A stretch of DNA of 64,000 bases from Jaapia argillacea MUCL 33604 (GCA_000697665.1 KL197776.1:40232-104231), one strand, 5' to 3'; positions 46,755 through 59,512 are shown, counted from the first letter of the stretch. Translations and numbers: made by a program. The notes: a model not told the origin generated them from the letters alone.

Positions 46755-47661
46755 TCAGACGCGATGCCCAGGTTCAGAACGGTTTGGGGAGTCATCGATT
46801 TTATGGCCTGCTCCAGCGGCTTGGGGGTGCGCATCTTCAAAATCGTGAGAGGGGTGAAACAGGAGCGCCGAGAAACAACCCACCTCGGGTACATCCAAAA
46901 CAAGGACAACTAAGGGCACCGGCAACCGGTGTGAGGTGCTCCTCCTGATAATGCAACCCCTTCCTATCCAACTCCCGTACGAGATCGATCATTAGGTGCT
47001 GTAGTTTCCTCAATCTCTGATCCGGATACGCAGACACATCTCCACGGACTTTCCCCTGGGCCACGAGGACCAAGTCGTCGATGAACCGACCCCACCACTT
47101 CCGGAACCCTGCATCCTCGTTATACCTCGAATAGAACTCCGCATAACCCATACACACTCGGTGACCATTGTCATCTTTCTTGGCCATCAACTCTCCTATG
47201 GCCTGTTGCTCCCCAACGAACAAAACGCAGGGAACGTAAGTCGTTCGCCCAGAGTCTTCGCGAAGAGCTTGACGAATCTGACCAAGGATTCTGGTCAGCA
47301 CCCTATTATCTCGGTCGGTGGTGAATCGAAGGAATTGGACTTCGGAACGGAGTATGTGCACCCATGCGAGATATTGACCCAGGGTGAAGCACGTATGTAA
47401 GAGCATATACTCTCGCCGATCCACGCTCTCGTGAGTAATCCAGCTCGCTATACCGCGCTCGCGAGTGAAATTGCCCAGCTTTGATTGCAAGTCTTGAGCA
47501 GCAAGGAGGAGAGGGTCGCTATACTTGCTTCTGATAGCATCAGTATCGCGAATGCGCTGCCGCTCGTCTCGATGGTATGACGTCCAAGCGGCAATAACGG
47601 AAGTGATAAGAGTGCCGACAATAGAGATTGTGGCAATGATAATGGAGACGTAGTCAACCAT
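46755..47661 (-). CDS. Membrane-anchored unnamed family, paralogue a (285 aa)
   Basis: Exon 1 47661-46884 and exon 2 46834-46755, phase-1 intron of 49 bp with a weak GTGGGT donor. An N-terminal hydrophobic segment (about residues 4-27, YVSIIIATISIVGTLITSVI) precedes a soluble domain with DPLLLAAQDLQSKLGNF, LGQYLAWVHILRSEVQFLRF, GEQQAIGELM, RVCMGYAEFYSRY and RLRKLQHLMIDLVREL. A Cys cluster, CPCFGC, lies near the end. These blocks recur in unnamed proteins across fungi (DLQ.RL.N, W..ILR.EVQFL, GEQ.AIGE). The alternative unspliced end is possible, but the spliced tail is conserved with paralogue b. Function unknown. Confidence 0.75.
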
Positions 47662-48438
47662 GGACGTTCGGATGTCCTATGGATAGGACCCAAGTAGCGA
47701 CCAGAGGCGATTGAGGTACGAGAAATACGGAAAGCATGTACAGCGAGGGATCCATGAGGCAGCCAAGACAGTTCCCTTGAGGCAGGTTGTATCTGAGGCT
47801 AGACGCAAAACACGATGAAGATCCAAGTTTAAGATTTTATAGGTAGACACATCCATAGTTCTCGGGAGGTGGAATACATGGAATGATGGGAGTGTTAACA
47901 AGGGTGTACATCGTCGTCGTCCTCGCGTGAGACGGAAATTCTCACGGCTTCGTTCACCATGGTCCTCGACCATTGATTAATATTGATTCGCCCCACGGGG
48001 ATGCAAGCCAAGCACCTACCCACTTGTCGACCTCTGAACTCGGTTCTTTCATCACGGCATCACATATACTCCTCCAGCGGGCTCCAGCTAGTAGGCCGAC
48101 ATCCGTTTGAAAAGAGCCTGCGCTAGATAGACATAGCTAAGACGAGATACAAATCGGAACAATCACACTTCTGACAACACTTCCCAACTGAAATGGAGAT
48201 TTGGCAGTGCATGCGCGAAAGTGGGCATGAACTGTGGAGGTGAAGGGAGGGAGGTGGGCGTATCCCCCGTCGAGATAGGGGTTGTGATAAGGATGACTGA
48301 GATCAGGTCGGATATAGAATCTGAGACGTGCTATTGATAATCGGAGGACGCCCAGCATGACGAGAAATAGAATTGACAATAAAGGAGCTGGGGAATAGAG
48401 GATAGTGGATGAAGGACAGATGGAGGATGGCGGAAATA

Positions 48439-49363
48439 TCAGACATAGTAATTGTCTGTAGTCTGGCGATGTCGATGGTCGGGGTATGGGGAATCTTCGT
48501 GTATATGCCGTTTCTCAGCGGTCTGCGACTGTGCATCTTTAAAGTCGTGAGAAGGGTGAATTAGGAACGCCGAGAAACAACTCACCTCTCGTACATCCAA
48601 TGCAAGGACAATTAGCGGCGGCGGGAACGGGGGTGAGATATTCCTCCTGATAACGTAACCCTTTCTGATCTAACTCGCGTACGAGGTCGATCATGAGGTG
48701 CTGTAATTTCCTCAGTCTCTGATCTGGATACGCAGCCACATCTCCTTGGACTTTGGCCTTGGCAACAACGACCAAGTCGTCGATGAATCGATTCCACCAC
48801 TTCCGGAACCCTGCATCCTCCTTGTACCTCGAATAAAACTCTCCATACCCCATACACACTCGGTGACCATTGTCGTCCTTCTTGGTCATCAACTCCCCTA
48901 TGGCCTGTTGCTCCCCAGCGAACAAAACACAAGGAACGTAATTCGTCCGTCCCGAGTCTTGGCGAAGAGCTTGACGAATCTGACCAAGGATTCTGGTCAG
49001 TACCCTATTATCTCGGTCGGTTGTGAATCGAAGAAATTGGACTTCGGAGCGGAGTATGTGCACCCATGCGAGATATTGACCCACAGTGAAGCACGTATGT
49101 AAGAGCATATACTCTCGTCGATCGACGCTCTGGTCAGTGATCCAGTTCGCTATACCGTGCTCACGAGCGAAATTGCGTAGCTTCGCTTGCAAGTCTTGAG
49201 CGGCAAGGAGGAGGGGATCGCTATACTTGCTTCTGATAGCGTCAGTATCTCGGATGCGCTGCCGCTCGTCTCGGTAGTATGATGTCCAAGCGGCGATGAT
49301 GGATGTGATAAGAGTGCCAACAAGAGAGATTGTCGCAATAACGATGGAGACGTAGTCAACCAT
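48439..49363 (-). CDS. Membrane-anchored unnamed family, paralogue b (291 aa)
   Basis: Exon 1 49363-48586 (same 778 bp as paralogue a) and exon 2 48536-48439, phase-1 intron with a good GTGAGT donor. The same hydrophobic head and soluble domain are present. The start at 49363 is chosen by alignment with paralogue a; an upstream in-frame ATG at 49414 would add 17 residues. The second exon reads DAQSQTAEKRHIHEDSPYPD against DAHPQAAGAGHKIDDSPNRS in a, which supports the splice. The 3' flanks of a and b also align (46405 onward with 48127 onward), so the pair arose by a tandem duplication of about 1.7 kb. Confidence 0.78.
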
Positions 49364-49961
49364 GGATGTCCGGATGGCTGGCACCCAAGTAGCGAGGAGG
49401 TGTGATTGAGGCACGGGACCTTTGCAGTGAAGAGGTCATATTTTGGCAGTCGGGAACACAGCCAAGGATCCACGAGGCAGATGAGAGCTGCCTTGAGGCA
49501 GGTATCTGCGGCTAGATCCCCGACTCCCTGAAGAGGGAGGAGGGTTCTCTCACGTTACACTGCAGACCGCGGTCGATAAAGGGCCACGCCATATCGCCCC
49601 CATACGCAAGTGGAGGTGAAAGTGGTGTGGCGGAAATTCCCACGGCTTTGCTCAGAATCGAAGAGAACACGTCCTCGTCCTCACCCTCCTCCTCCGAGCT
49701 GGCGTCGTGTCACTTAGAGTTGGCTATAGATTTAAGTTGACTAATCCATGCGATATGACTGCCATTGCGGTCCGCTTGCCGCACTCTGAAGCTTGGTTTT
49801 CTCACCACAACGTCACAATATCCTCCCTTAGTAGTTGTTACGCAGAACGAGAAGAAGCTTTGAACGTTCAAGTATCTGGATTCTCTTGCACAATAAGTCA
49901 TCGACAACACCAGTCTCCCGTGTTGGCGAAGGAACTAGGAGACGAAAGGTTAACAGATTCC
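49364..49961. other. Intergenic, nothing recognised
   Basis: Promoter side of paralogue b and the 3' end of the next minus-strand gene. No further feature seen. Confidence 0.4.
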
Positions 49962-52460
49962 TCACTTTAGCGTATGCAAATCATACCTCTCCCAGAAATA
50001 ACTCGGCGTCCCATCCTCTCGGTCTCTTGCCATCAAAATGTGCAACGATCCAACTGACTGCGAACCCACACACTGAGGTATTTCCAAGCCTTCTCCGACA
50101 GAGAAAATGTGAAGTCGACCTTTCTTGTCTTTCATCGCCGCGATCATTGGTGTTTCGTTTAAGGCTTCAAGCGCTACAGGTTTGTATCGGTTGCCGAAGG
50201 AGTGGAGCTCGGATATGGCGATCCAGTGGAGGTAGCGTACGTGGGCACGGAGCTCCTTCGTATCCCGGTACTCCTGCTCTCTGTCCTTGTACTTAATTTC
50301 CCCAGCACGGAAAGCCTATCGATGGTTCAAGTCACCTTAGAAGAAATTTCTTGAAGACGACGAACCTGTATGCTGCCTTGAGATTCGATATAATAATCGT
50401 CTTCCACACAGATACCCTGATAAATTCCAGTTCTCCTCGGAACATCGTTCTCCTCTTCGGAAGACAGAAGTATTATCTCCAACAACTCGGGTCGAAGAGA
50501 CGCGATCTCGTCAAAACAGTCAACATCTCTCTGGACAACCTTCGCGATTTCATAGAAGCTACAAGTCGACCTGGTCGCGAAGTTAGAGCAGAGCAACGTC
50601 GCAAAGAATTGGACTCACCGAGACGCAAGCTCAATTAGGCATTGGCAAAGGACTCTTCTGCGACGAGGTGGTATAGCACGAATGATACTGGAATCCCAAT
50701 CCATATCTTGAGAAAAGAATAGCCACTCGCGGTTGAAAGCGCCCCATAGAGTGAAGAAAGGGGAGAGAGAAGACTCTACGAGGGAGTAGAGGTAGGATTG
50801 GACCGGTTGACTGGTATCGGCATCGCCATGAACTCTTTGGAGCTCTCCTCTAATCTCGCAGGTGAGTGTCGCAGCAAGATGATCCCAGAGGACAGATTGG
50901 ACGATACAGTAATCAATAGTCTGTTCGAGAAGATCGTCCGGACTATTGCCTAAGGAGAGGGGGATTCAATAGATACTTGCTTCTGGAGGAGCATCTCGCT
51001 TACCGGCATGAGGCGCCAAATAGGTGCGAAGGATCGGGAGGAGATAACATCTCCAGCTCCACCCATAGTCATAGTAGACCTGGGTACATGTCATGCAAAA
51101 CCGAGTAAGTAATCCATAGAAAAAGTTACTAATAAGTGGATCCGGGCTCAATGACAACTCCGCCCAACGACTCGTTAGCTCTGGTGTCATAACCGATGCG
51201 AGTTCAGAGAGGTAGGATCCGAACTCGTCTACACATGCAAGTCGTCTGGTGGCGAGGAGGTGCGTTTCTGAAGCTCTGATAGATGATGAGCCCAATGAAG
51301 GACACCTGGGATAACAGGACGTACGTGGCGTATTTGATGAGTATTCCGGTTGCACGACCGAGATGAGCATCCCAACGAGGACACCCCATGTGGGTGAACT
51401 GTACGAGTTCATCGTACGATTTGATTGCTGTCAGAACTCGAGACTCCGATAGCAGAAACAGAGCCCTTCGTGCTGGAGAGAGTAATAACTCCCTCTCCTT
51501 ATTTCTTCGCGGGAGAGTCTGCAGATAATCGTGCATGCGCTGAAGGGTCTCAAGGACTCCTAGATCGAGAAATAGCCCTTGCGATGAAGGAAACACGCAG
51601 AGGAGAGCGAGGATGTAGTATGTGGCTAGGAAACGTGTCTGTGGACTGCGAGACCTATTAATCGGAAGGAGATAAACATTCAATGAAGCGCAATGCGTGG
51701 GTAAGGTTCACCTGATGAACTTCACCAATTTCTGACATGCTTCGACCGACGTCGCATCTCTGACCAGAACGCTGTCACTGTCAGAATCGCAAGGGGCGTA
51801 GTTCCATTCTTTAACTAGAAGAACTTCACTGACAAGACTTGTGAGGGTCCGTGGTCGCTGTCGGGGGTGAGATTGATGTCGGTTCGATTGAGGGATAGAG
51901 ATTCGAGTAACAATCCTGTCCATCAGAGCGTTAGGCCCCATGCCGAGGCGCTCAGCTGAACCGGCGATAAGTCCTTCTGTTCTCCTTCCCATCTTCGATA
52001 TCCAATTTCCGAGCGTACGTCCGGGTCCCATCTGATCAGAGAGAGAAGCGTCGCTGGTGGTCAGAACCTCCAGATCGACGGAAAGGCTACAAAGCATATC
52101 ATTCAAAGCTGGGAGATCGTCAATTTCCACATCGATGGACAGTGTCGAGCGTGTTCGTAAAGCCTGCAAAGCCTGCACAGCACCGGAACCGCCAATGGTA
52201 TCTTCATTGTATCGAGACTGTCGATTGCCACGTCGCTCGAGGTGCCTCGCAACATCACCCACAATATTCTCTAAACGACGACCGGCACCTGAAATCCAAC
52301 CTCCAAGAGTACGGCCAGGTCCAACGATATCCGAAGCGGTACAGTCGCTGAGGCTGTCCACATCGACGTCGACATTCAGATGCCGAAGAGCTGACGTTGT
52401 AACGGGGACGGATCGGAGAGGTACTGCAAAGGACGTGGATGAGAAACGGTCTTGGGACAT
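49962..52460 (-). CDS. Unnamed 746-aa protein with two-fold N-terminal repeat
   Basis: Six exons (52460-51712, 51654-51325, 51275-51004, 50949-50619, 50570-50366, 50315-49962) join with matching phases to 747 codons. Residues about 27-80 and 120-175 are two copies of a unit of about 52 residues: an acidic beta-like stretch (LNVDVDVDSLSD; LSVDLEVLTTSD), then GPGRTLGGWISGAGRRLENI and GPGRTLGNWISKMGRRTEGL. The rest looks like a helical scaffold (TRFLATYYILALLCVFPSSQ, LASVMTPELTSRWAELSLSP, EQTIDYCIVQSVLWDHLAAT) and ends with a compact basic/acidic region containing ETPMIAAMKDKKGRLHIFSV. No catalytic motif or TM pattern stands out. I do not recognise the family. Confidence 0.75.
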
Positions 52461-52701
52461 AGGTGATGGTGGAGGTTAGGGAGAAGCAAGTTGATGGTAA
52501 GTTAGGCGCCCATGGATATCGGATGCAATAAGGATAGCCTAGGAGAACGAGGCTATGAATGGACATCAGGTCGGAACACTGGAACTACTGGGAAGGGTCC
52601 AGGTTGGAAGAGGGTAAGGAAGAAGTAATATGGATGAGAACATAGGAGGTCTCGCAGATTATCGAAACACGGCTCGCGCTAGCGTCTAAGGCTCTAATGG
52701 A

Positions 52702-53610
52702 TCAAACTGAGATCGCAGTCACAAGAATTTGCCCAGAATCCTCGCTGAAAGATAGTACTAAACCAGGAACTCAGCCAACGCGGAATGGGAATGATCAAGC
52801 TGCCGTACCTTTTTCGCCTGCCTCTCTCGAAGATCGGATCCAATTGACACACTGCTCAGAGTTGCAAGGACAACCCGGGGCTGGAGAACATCTCCTCGTA
52901 TACCCAAATTCCCCGCTAACCAGCTTCGGATCCAACACTCCAATGAGGTCGATAAGAAGGTGTTGGAGCATACGCAATCGATGGTCCATCGGGCGTGATT
53001 TAGAGGAAACCTCAGCTTCCGCGAGCTCGGTCAGCTCGTTACAAAGTCTCTCAAACCACCCTCGAAACACCTCTTCTTCCTTCCAGCGACAACAAAATCT
53101 CGCATAACCCAAGCAGCGTGGCTGCTCACTTTCCACTACCGTCATGACCTCTCCCAGTGCGTGCTGTTCACCAAAGTACAACACGCAGTAGCCAGGTGGT
53201 GACTCCTTGGATCCCTCTCCCAACACGCAGCGGATTTTACGAAGAACGCCAGTCAACTCCTTGTTGGCCTTTTCCGTAGAGCAGCTGAGGAACTGGACTT
53301 CTTGACGAAGAATGTGAACCCACGAAAAGAATTGGCCGAAGAGGAAACAAGTGTGCAAGAGGAGGTATTCTTTCCGACTGTCGTGGATCCACTTGGCCAG
53401 ATCGTCGTCGACGAAGTTGCGAAGTCGAGCCTGAAGGTCTTGGACGGCGAGACTCAAGGGGTCGCGATATTTCGCTCGGACTGCTTCAGCTTCTTTGAAT
53501 CGTGTACGATCGTCCTTGTACAGCGACATGAAACCTGCGATACTTGCAGCAACAAGAGTTGCGACGAGCGAGACAATGGCGATAACGATGGATACAACCT
53601 CGACCGCCAT
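52702..53610 (-). CDS. Membrane-anchored unnamed family, paralogue c (285 aa)
   Basis: Exon 1 53610-52809 and a short exon 52757-52702, phase-1 intron (GTACGG..TAG) at the same position as in a and b; an unspliced stop at 52795 is the alternative. A hydrophobic head (VVSIVIAIVSLVATLVAASI) precedes DPLSLAVQDLQARLRNF, FGQFFSWVHILRQEVQFLS, GEQHALGEVM, RCLGYARFCCRW and RLRMLQHLLIDLIGVLDP, with CPCNSEQC near the end. It is much more diverged than a is from b, so the family has been here for a long time. It is separated from b by the 746-aa gene, all on the minus strand. Confidence 0.7.
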
Positions 53611-55631
53611 CAGGATGCTGGTCGAGGCGGACAGTCAGAATGGGCCAGCACGATTTTATACGTCAACGTACCTTGTGAATGTGTTCAACGGTGCGGCTGT
53701 CTACTCTCTCGTCAGGGAGGTTTGTGCTCGCCCTGATCATCAGATTAGCGCCTGGATCCCTAGAACTATGGGAAAAACGGGCCGCCAATGAGGACTGTGC
53801 GGCGAATCATGTTGGTGACCGGAGAAGCAGAGTTACAGAATGGCTTTTCAGCTCAGAGGGGCGAAGCGACAATAGGTGGACAGTCTCGAGCTCGAAGCAA
53901 CATGCTTTACGATGGTGGTAAGTACGAGCGTGGGAAGGAGTGCAAGAACTGGGGCAAGGTTCAACTACGTTCATCGTTCAACATTAGCCGTGGCAAACGG
54001 GCGTCTGTTCCCTTTGACAATCCTCACGCTGCTGCTCTCTGGATGTAAACAGGCTTTAGGGCCGGTGCGGTCTGAAGATCTGATCATGAAATGCTTTGTC
54101 CCCCTCGTCGTCGGGCTGTCGGCGACATCCTCTTTGGCCTGTGCGACTCGCATACGAGGATACTCGACGACTCAGTAGTCGATCGTGTCTTCAAGCGCTT
54201 CTACACATGGTTACTCGTTGCCCTTTCCACACCAGCTTGTCTCCAATAGGCTTGATTCCTATCGTCGCCATTCAATGACCATCAATTCACTGGCTCTCAT
54301 CGAATTCAGCAATAAAGGAAGAAACTTGCAAGCCATCTTGAGCTTTCACACCGTGTCGGAACCCAAAGGTGATCGGCAACGTGAATTTCCAGCTGTCGGC
54401 CGCCAAGGCGAAAATAGATGGATTGTCGGAGGAAAGCCAAGGACGTTCCTTGGGAGGAGACACTGTCATCAGACCGTCATTGTTGCAAGTCACCGAATCC
54501 ATTCGAAGCTGGAAAAACCTCGATTCGAACAAGAATTCTACATGAACCCACCGCCATCAATCGAAATAGTTGAGAGTCCCCTGATACATGGTACTCAAGT
54601 GAGGTCGAGTTGAATGAATCCAGGGGGCGGAGCTGTGTCAGCGAACTGAGGCTGCAACGAAGTAAGCAGTAGCTGGGTGCTCCGTCAAAGCTCGTCGAGT
54701 CAGCTATGCATCAAGTCAGTGCATGGAGTCGAACATCTCGATAACGTACGGACTTGGTGAGAAGTCAGATACATCCATAATGTCATGGTCTCGCAGCTCA
54801 CACCGATGGAGGCGGTCTTTACGGACACCACTACGAATTAGCTGTCCAGCATGCACACCGGGCTGACACCTGCGGAGACGAAATGTAATCGATATGGCCT
54901 CTCGTATTGTCCGAAAGAACGGAGCAACTGGATATTTGGACTTCCAGAGCCGCAGGGGAAGGGGTGGTTAGCTTCAATAGGTAAGAGAGTGAACAGTTCA
55001 TGAATTCGACCTCGTCGAAGTTGAAGAACCGGAAGACCATCAACGTAGGTCGTCGCAATCGCTGACGCCATCTACTGCGAAACGCAGAAGGAGTAAGATG
55101 CATTCCAGAGGATCGAGTCGAAGAAGACTCAGCAAAGTAACATTGAACGTGGTGGCGACTGCGCGTACGCCCAGGACGTCGAGATAAGCAGAATCTGACG
55201 ATGAAACGAAGCTTTTCAGAATGTGCGCTGGGAGTAAAGAACTCATGGGGTAGATCAGAGCAGCACGATCCCCTTCGCCAGCTGGATAAATTTGACTATC
55301 CTTGGGACGATGGTGGGGTTATCGAGAGCAACAAGTGGTCCGCAGATTGTTTTTCGCTCGCCATACATACAACAAGGTGAAAGAGAGACACAAATTTGTC
55401 TCTCTCGATGACAACTCGATTCGATGGTGGTGGGAGCGAGAAGAGAAGGGCCGGTACCGACAGGGTCCGCGTGGGACCGACAACTGCCCAATACGGAATT
55501 CGTGTGATCGTGGGAGATTTCTAGATTATTCCTGGACCTCCAATTTTTTTGCTGGAACTTGGTCGTTTCTCTCAGGTTTCCATCTTCCTCCTCCCTCACA
55601 TCGTCGTTGTTGTTGACCACCTTCGCCCGCT
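53611..55631. other. 2-kb intergenic region, no gene recognised
   Basis: Lies between the divergent paralogue c and HSP60. Plus frames near 53790-54610 and minus frames at 55246-54831 (one reading LDVLGVRAVATTFNVTLLSL) are unrecognised and lack a convincing exon structure. I could not place a clear heat-shock element before HSP60. Confidence 0.4.
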
Positions 55632-57061
55632 ATGCACCACTTATCAAGCTCATCATCAAAAGCACTTCGCCGTGCTGCAAAAGCCGCAAAGCCTTCACTG
55701 GTTCGCGGTGCCCACAAGGAGATTAAGTTCTCCAACGAGGGCCGGGCAAGTATTCTGAAGGGTGTTGATACTCTCGCGAACGCTGTGAGCGTAACGTTGG
55801 GTCCTAAAGGTAAGGCCTTTCGAATCTTTATCCTCTTTCTTCACTCACGTTTCCGTAGGACGCAATGTCATCATTGAACAGGCGTATGGCGGACCCAAGA
55901 TCACCAAGGGTGTGTTGCATCACCAGTCTTCACCTTCGGTTCACCTACTTACTCTCATGTAGATGGTGTTACTGTCGCAAAAGCCATTACTCTCGAGAAC
56001 AAGTTCGAGAACTTGGGTGCTCGGTAAGCTCGTTGCCGTTTATCCACGTCACCTTCTCTCACCCTCTTTCTAGTCTGATTCAGGACGTCGCGTCAAAGAC
56101 CAACGAGATTGCTGGTGACGGTACTACCACCGCGACCGTTCTCGCACGCGCCATTTACTCTGAAGGTGTCAAGAATGTCGCGGCTGGTTGCAGTCCCATG
56201 GACCTTCGCCGGGGTTCGCAAGCAGCCGTCGAACGCGTCGTCGAGTTCCTTTCCGCCAACGCCAAGACCATTACTACTACCGCTGAGATTGCTCAGGTCG
56301 CGACTATTTCTGCGAACGGTGATGCTCATGTCGGTAACCTCATTGCGCAAGCTATGGAGAAGGTCGGGAAGGAGGGTGTCATTACCGTGAAGGAGGGAAG
56401 GACAATCGAGGATGAGATCGAGATCACCGAGGGCATGCGCTTCGACCGTGGTTACATCAGTCCTTACTTCATCACCGACGTCAAGACCCAGAAGGTCGAG
56501 TTCGAGAAGCCCCTCATCCTCCTCAGCGAGAAGAAGATCAGCGCCCTCGCTGATATCCTCCCTTCGCTTGAGGCTGCTGCCCAGGCTCGTCGCCCTCTTC
56601 TTATCATTGCTGAGGACATCGACGGCGAGGCTCTCGCTGCTTGCATCCTCAACAAGCTCCGTGGTCAACTTTCCGTCGCTGCTGTCAAGGCTCCTGGATT
56701 CGGTGACAACCGCAAGTCCACCCTCGGTGATATCGCCATCCTCACTGGTGGTACCGTCTTCACCGATGAGCTCGATATCAAGCTCGAGCGCGCAACCCCT
56801 GACTTACTCGGCTCGACTGGCTCTGTCACCATCACCAAGGACGACACTATCATTCTCAATGGTGAAGGCTCCAAGGACTCCATCCAAGCTCGTTGCGAAC
56901 AAATCCGAAGCGTACTCAACGACCCCACCACCAGCGAGTACGACAAGACCAAGTTGCAGGAGCGTTTGGCTAAGCTCAGCGGTGGTGTGGCTGTCATCAA
57001 GGTTGGAGGTAGCAGTGAGGTCGAGGTCGGTGAGAAGAAGGATCGTTATGACGATGCTCTC

Positions 57062-57093
<32 letters not shown>

Positions 57094-57571
57094 TCTTCCC
57101 GGTGGTGGTGTCGCCTTGTTGAAGGCTTCATTAGCACTCACGTCCAACCACGCTTCGACTTCCACATCGACATCTACAGACCCCAAGCCCATCCCCACAT
57201 CTAACTTCGACCAAGATCTCGGTGTATCAATCATTCGTCGCGCCATCTCACAGCCCGCACGGACGATCTTGACTAATGCTGGTGAGGAGGCGTCCGTCAT
57301 TGTCGGTGCCCTCACCGCCAACTACGGCACAATGGACAAGTTCGCTTGGGGTTACGACGCTGGCAAGGGTCAATACGTCGACATGATCAAGGCTGGTATC
57401 GTCGATCCTTTAAAGGTCGTCAGGACAGCGCTTGTCGATGCTGCCGGCGTTGCCAGTCTGTTAACGACCAGCGAGGCTTGCATAGTCGAAGCTGAGGAGA
57501 AGGATAAGCCTGCTGGTGGTATGGGAGGTGGCATGGGCGGAATGGGAGGCATGGGTGGTATGGGTTTCTAA
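55632..57571 (+). CDS. HSP60: Mitochondrial chaperonin HSP60 (595 aa)
   Basis: Exons 55632-55809, 55859-55909, 55963-56023 and 56074-57571 give 596 codons with the stop. The Ser/Arg-rich head is a mitochondrial targeting sequence, followed by [20 protein letters not shown]. Group I chaperonin signatures are present: [14 protein letters not shown], the ATP-binding [37 protein letters not shown], and the C-terminal GGM repeat tail. An insertion rich in Ser/Thr ([14 protein letters not shown]) sits between the ALLKA helix and the next domain. It forms the double-ring folding machine of the mitochondrial matrix with HSP10. This is a conserved single-copy housekeeping gene. Confidence 0.97.
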
Positions 57572-58075
57572 GCTTGTGACTCTCGGTTCGGTTGTTGGAC
57601 GGCTGAAAATTAACCTATGTTATCGCCTATTTGACGCTTCACTCACACGCACTTACCTCACATGTCCTCGCATCACTGCACCTACCCTGCACTTCTACCT
57701 AGATCTAGCATGCCCGTCTAGGTTGTTATTACTCGTAGCTTGGCTTTGCCTCTTATTGTTGTCATGTCGTTATCCCTAATCCAATCACCACTCACTCTCG
57801 ATCAGCGATTGCATCTCTTGTCGTGATCCGCTCCTCATTGTATTCACGTTGAGGGTTATGGAGCTCTCGGATCTGAGTGACTCAATGTGTTTCGGTTTTC
57901 AAGACGCGGATCGTTTTATTGTTTCGACGCGTCTTGTCTTCAAACCTTGTGGCACCACTTTGTCTGCTACTCATATAAAAAGGTTCTGAGACCGTGCCAT
58001 ATTCCCCTTAACCCTCTCGTTTCGATTCTATCCTCCTGCAGACAAGCATTTCGGTCACGGATCTCTCGATTAAAG
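57572..58075 (+). promoter_or_regulatory. HSP60-ERG20 intergenic with TATA box
   Basis: TATAAAA at 57974-57980 lies about 100 bp before the ERG20 ATG, followed by a pyrimidine-rich leader, as in strongly expressed fungal genes. Confidence 0.5.
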
Positions 58076-59512
58076 ATGCCCAGCCCACTTATCAAGACAG
58101 AGATCGCTGCCGCCGCCGTTGGTCTGAAGACCAGCCCTCTATCGTCGACTCCGGCTCCTACTGTACCTTGGAAATCGACAAGCGGGCAAAACAAGAGGCA
58201 AAAGTTCGAGAGCGTATTCCCTGTGCTCCGCGATGAGTTGATCGCGCATTTTGCGTCGAAAGGAATGCCGAAAGATGCGATTGACTGGTATACTCGCGTA
58301 CGTTCATCTTCATTCTGAATTTAGATTGGATCACCAGATCGGCGCCCTGACTTCTGTTGTTTATGTCCTGCAGAACCTTGATTACAACGTTCCCGGTGGA
58401 AAGTTGAACCGTGGATTGTCAGTGGTTGATTCGGTCGAGATTCTGAAAGGCCGAAGCTTGTCGGATGAGGAGTACTTCAAGGCTGCTCTCGTTGGGTGGT
58501 TTGTGGAGTTAGTAAGTCATCTCCATCCTCACTCCCCCCGCGTCGTCGGATATAACTATCCCGTACAGCTTCAGGCCTTCTTCCTCGTATCTGATGATAT
58601 GATGGATCAGTCCGTGACACGGCGAGGACAACCTTGCTGGTTCAGAATCGAAGGAGTAAACCTCCTGGCCATCAACGACTCGTTCATGTTGGAGAGTGCC
58701 ATCTACCATCTCCTCAAGGCTCATTTCCGTAAAGATTCCTACTACGTCGATCTCGTCGATCTGTTCCACGAGGTGGGTACTACCAGACTCCTTTCGTATA
58801 TCTCCGTTCCTGATTCCGACTCCTTTGTCCAGACTACCTACTACACCGAGATGGGACAACTCATCGACTTGATCACTGCGCCGGAAGATCACGTCGACCT
58901 CAGCAAATTCTCCCTCGACAAGTGAGTTTGTTGCGTCTACTTGTGTCTGATGATTCCTAATAGCTACGCCATAGGCATCGCCTCATCGTCATCTACAAGA
59001 CCGCGTACTACTCCTTCTACCTTCCGGTCGCAGCCGCGATGTACATGTGCGGTATCCCAGCTTCTACGACGACTCCAAACGGCACGACATCCGACCCCTA
59101 CAAACTGGCCCTCGACATCCTCATCCCTCTCGGTGAATACTTCCAGATTCAAGACGATTTCCTCGACTTTGCTGGCACCCCCGAACAAATCGGCAAGATC
59201 GGTACTGATATCATCGACAACAAGTGCTCGTGGTGCATCAACACCGCACTCGCTGTCGCCACCCCCGCGCAACGCAAGGTCCTCGACGAGAATTACGGTC
59301 AGAAGGATGCCGCGAAGGAGAAGACGGTGAAGGGGGTGTATGAGGAGCTGAAGATTCGGGATCGATACAGGGCGTACGAGGAGGGTGCTTACCAGAAGAT
59401 CTTGGGGTTGATCGATACCATCTCCGAGGAGCAGGGGAGCGATGGTTCGCCTGTGCTGAAGAAGCAGGTCTTCAAAAGTTTCTTGGACAAGATCTACAAG
59501 AGGACGAAGTAA
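58076..59512 (+). CDS. ERG20: Farnesyl diphosphate synthase (396 aa)
   Basis: Exons 58076-58297, 58374-58511, 58569-58772, 58833-58921 and 58975-59512 give 397 codons with the stop. Both Asp-rich motifs of trans-prenyltransferases are present: [15 protein letters not shown] and [12 protein letters not shown], with [12 protein letters not shown] and [11 protein letters not shown] in their usual places. The enzyme condenses isopentenyl and dimethylallyl diphosphate to farnesyl diphosphate for ergosterol, dolichol, heme A and protein prenylation. The N-terminus is about 45 residues longer than in yeast and rich in Ala/Ser/Pro. Residues before the first motif are small and bulky as in FPP-specific enzymes, so a longer product is unlikely. 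Confidence 0.96.

Noticed and set aside
56093-57122. Long open frames on both strands inside HSP60
   Set aside because: Shadows of the strongly biased HSP60 coding sequence; the chaperonin frame explains the region fully.
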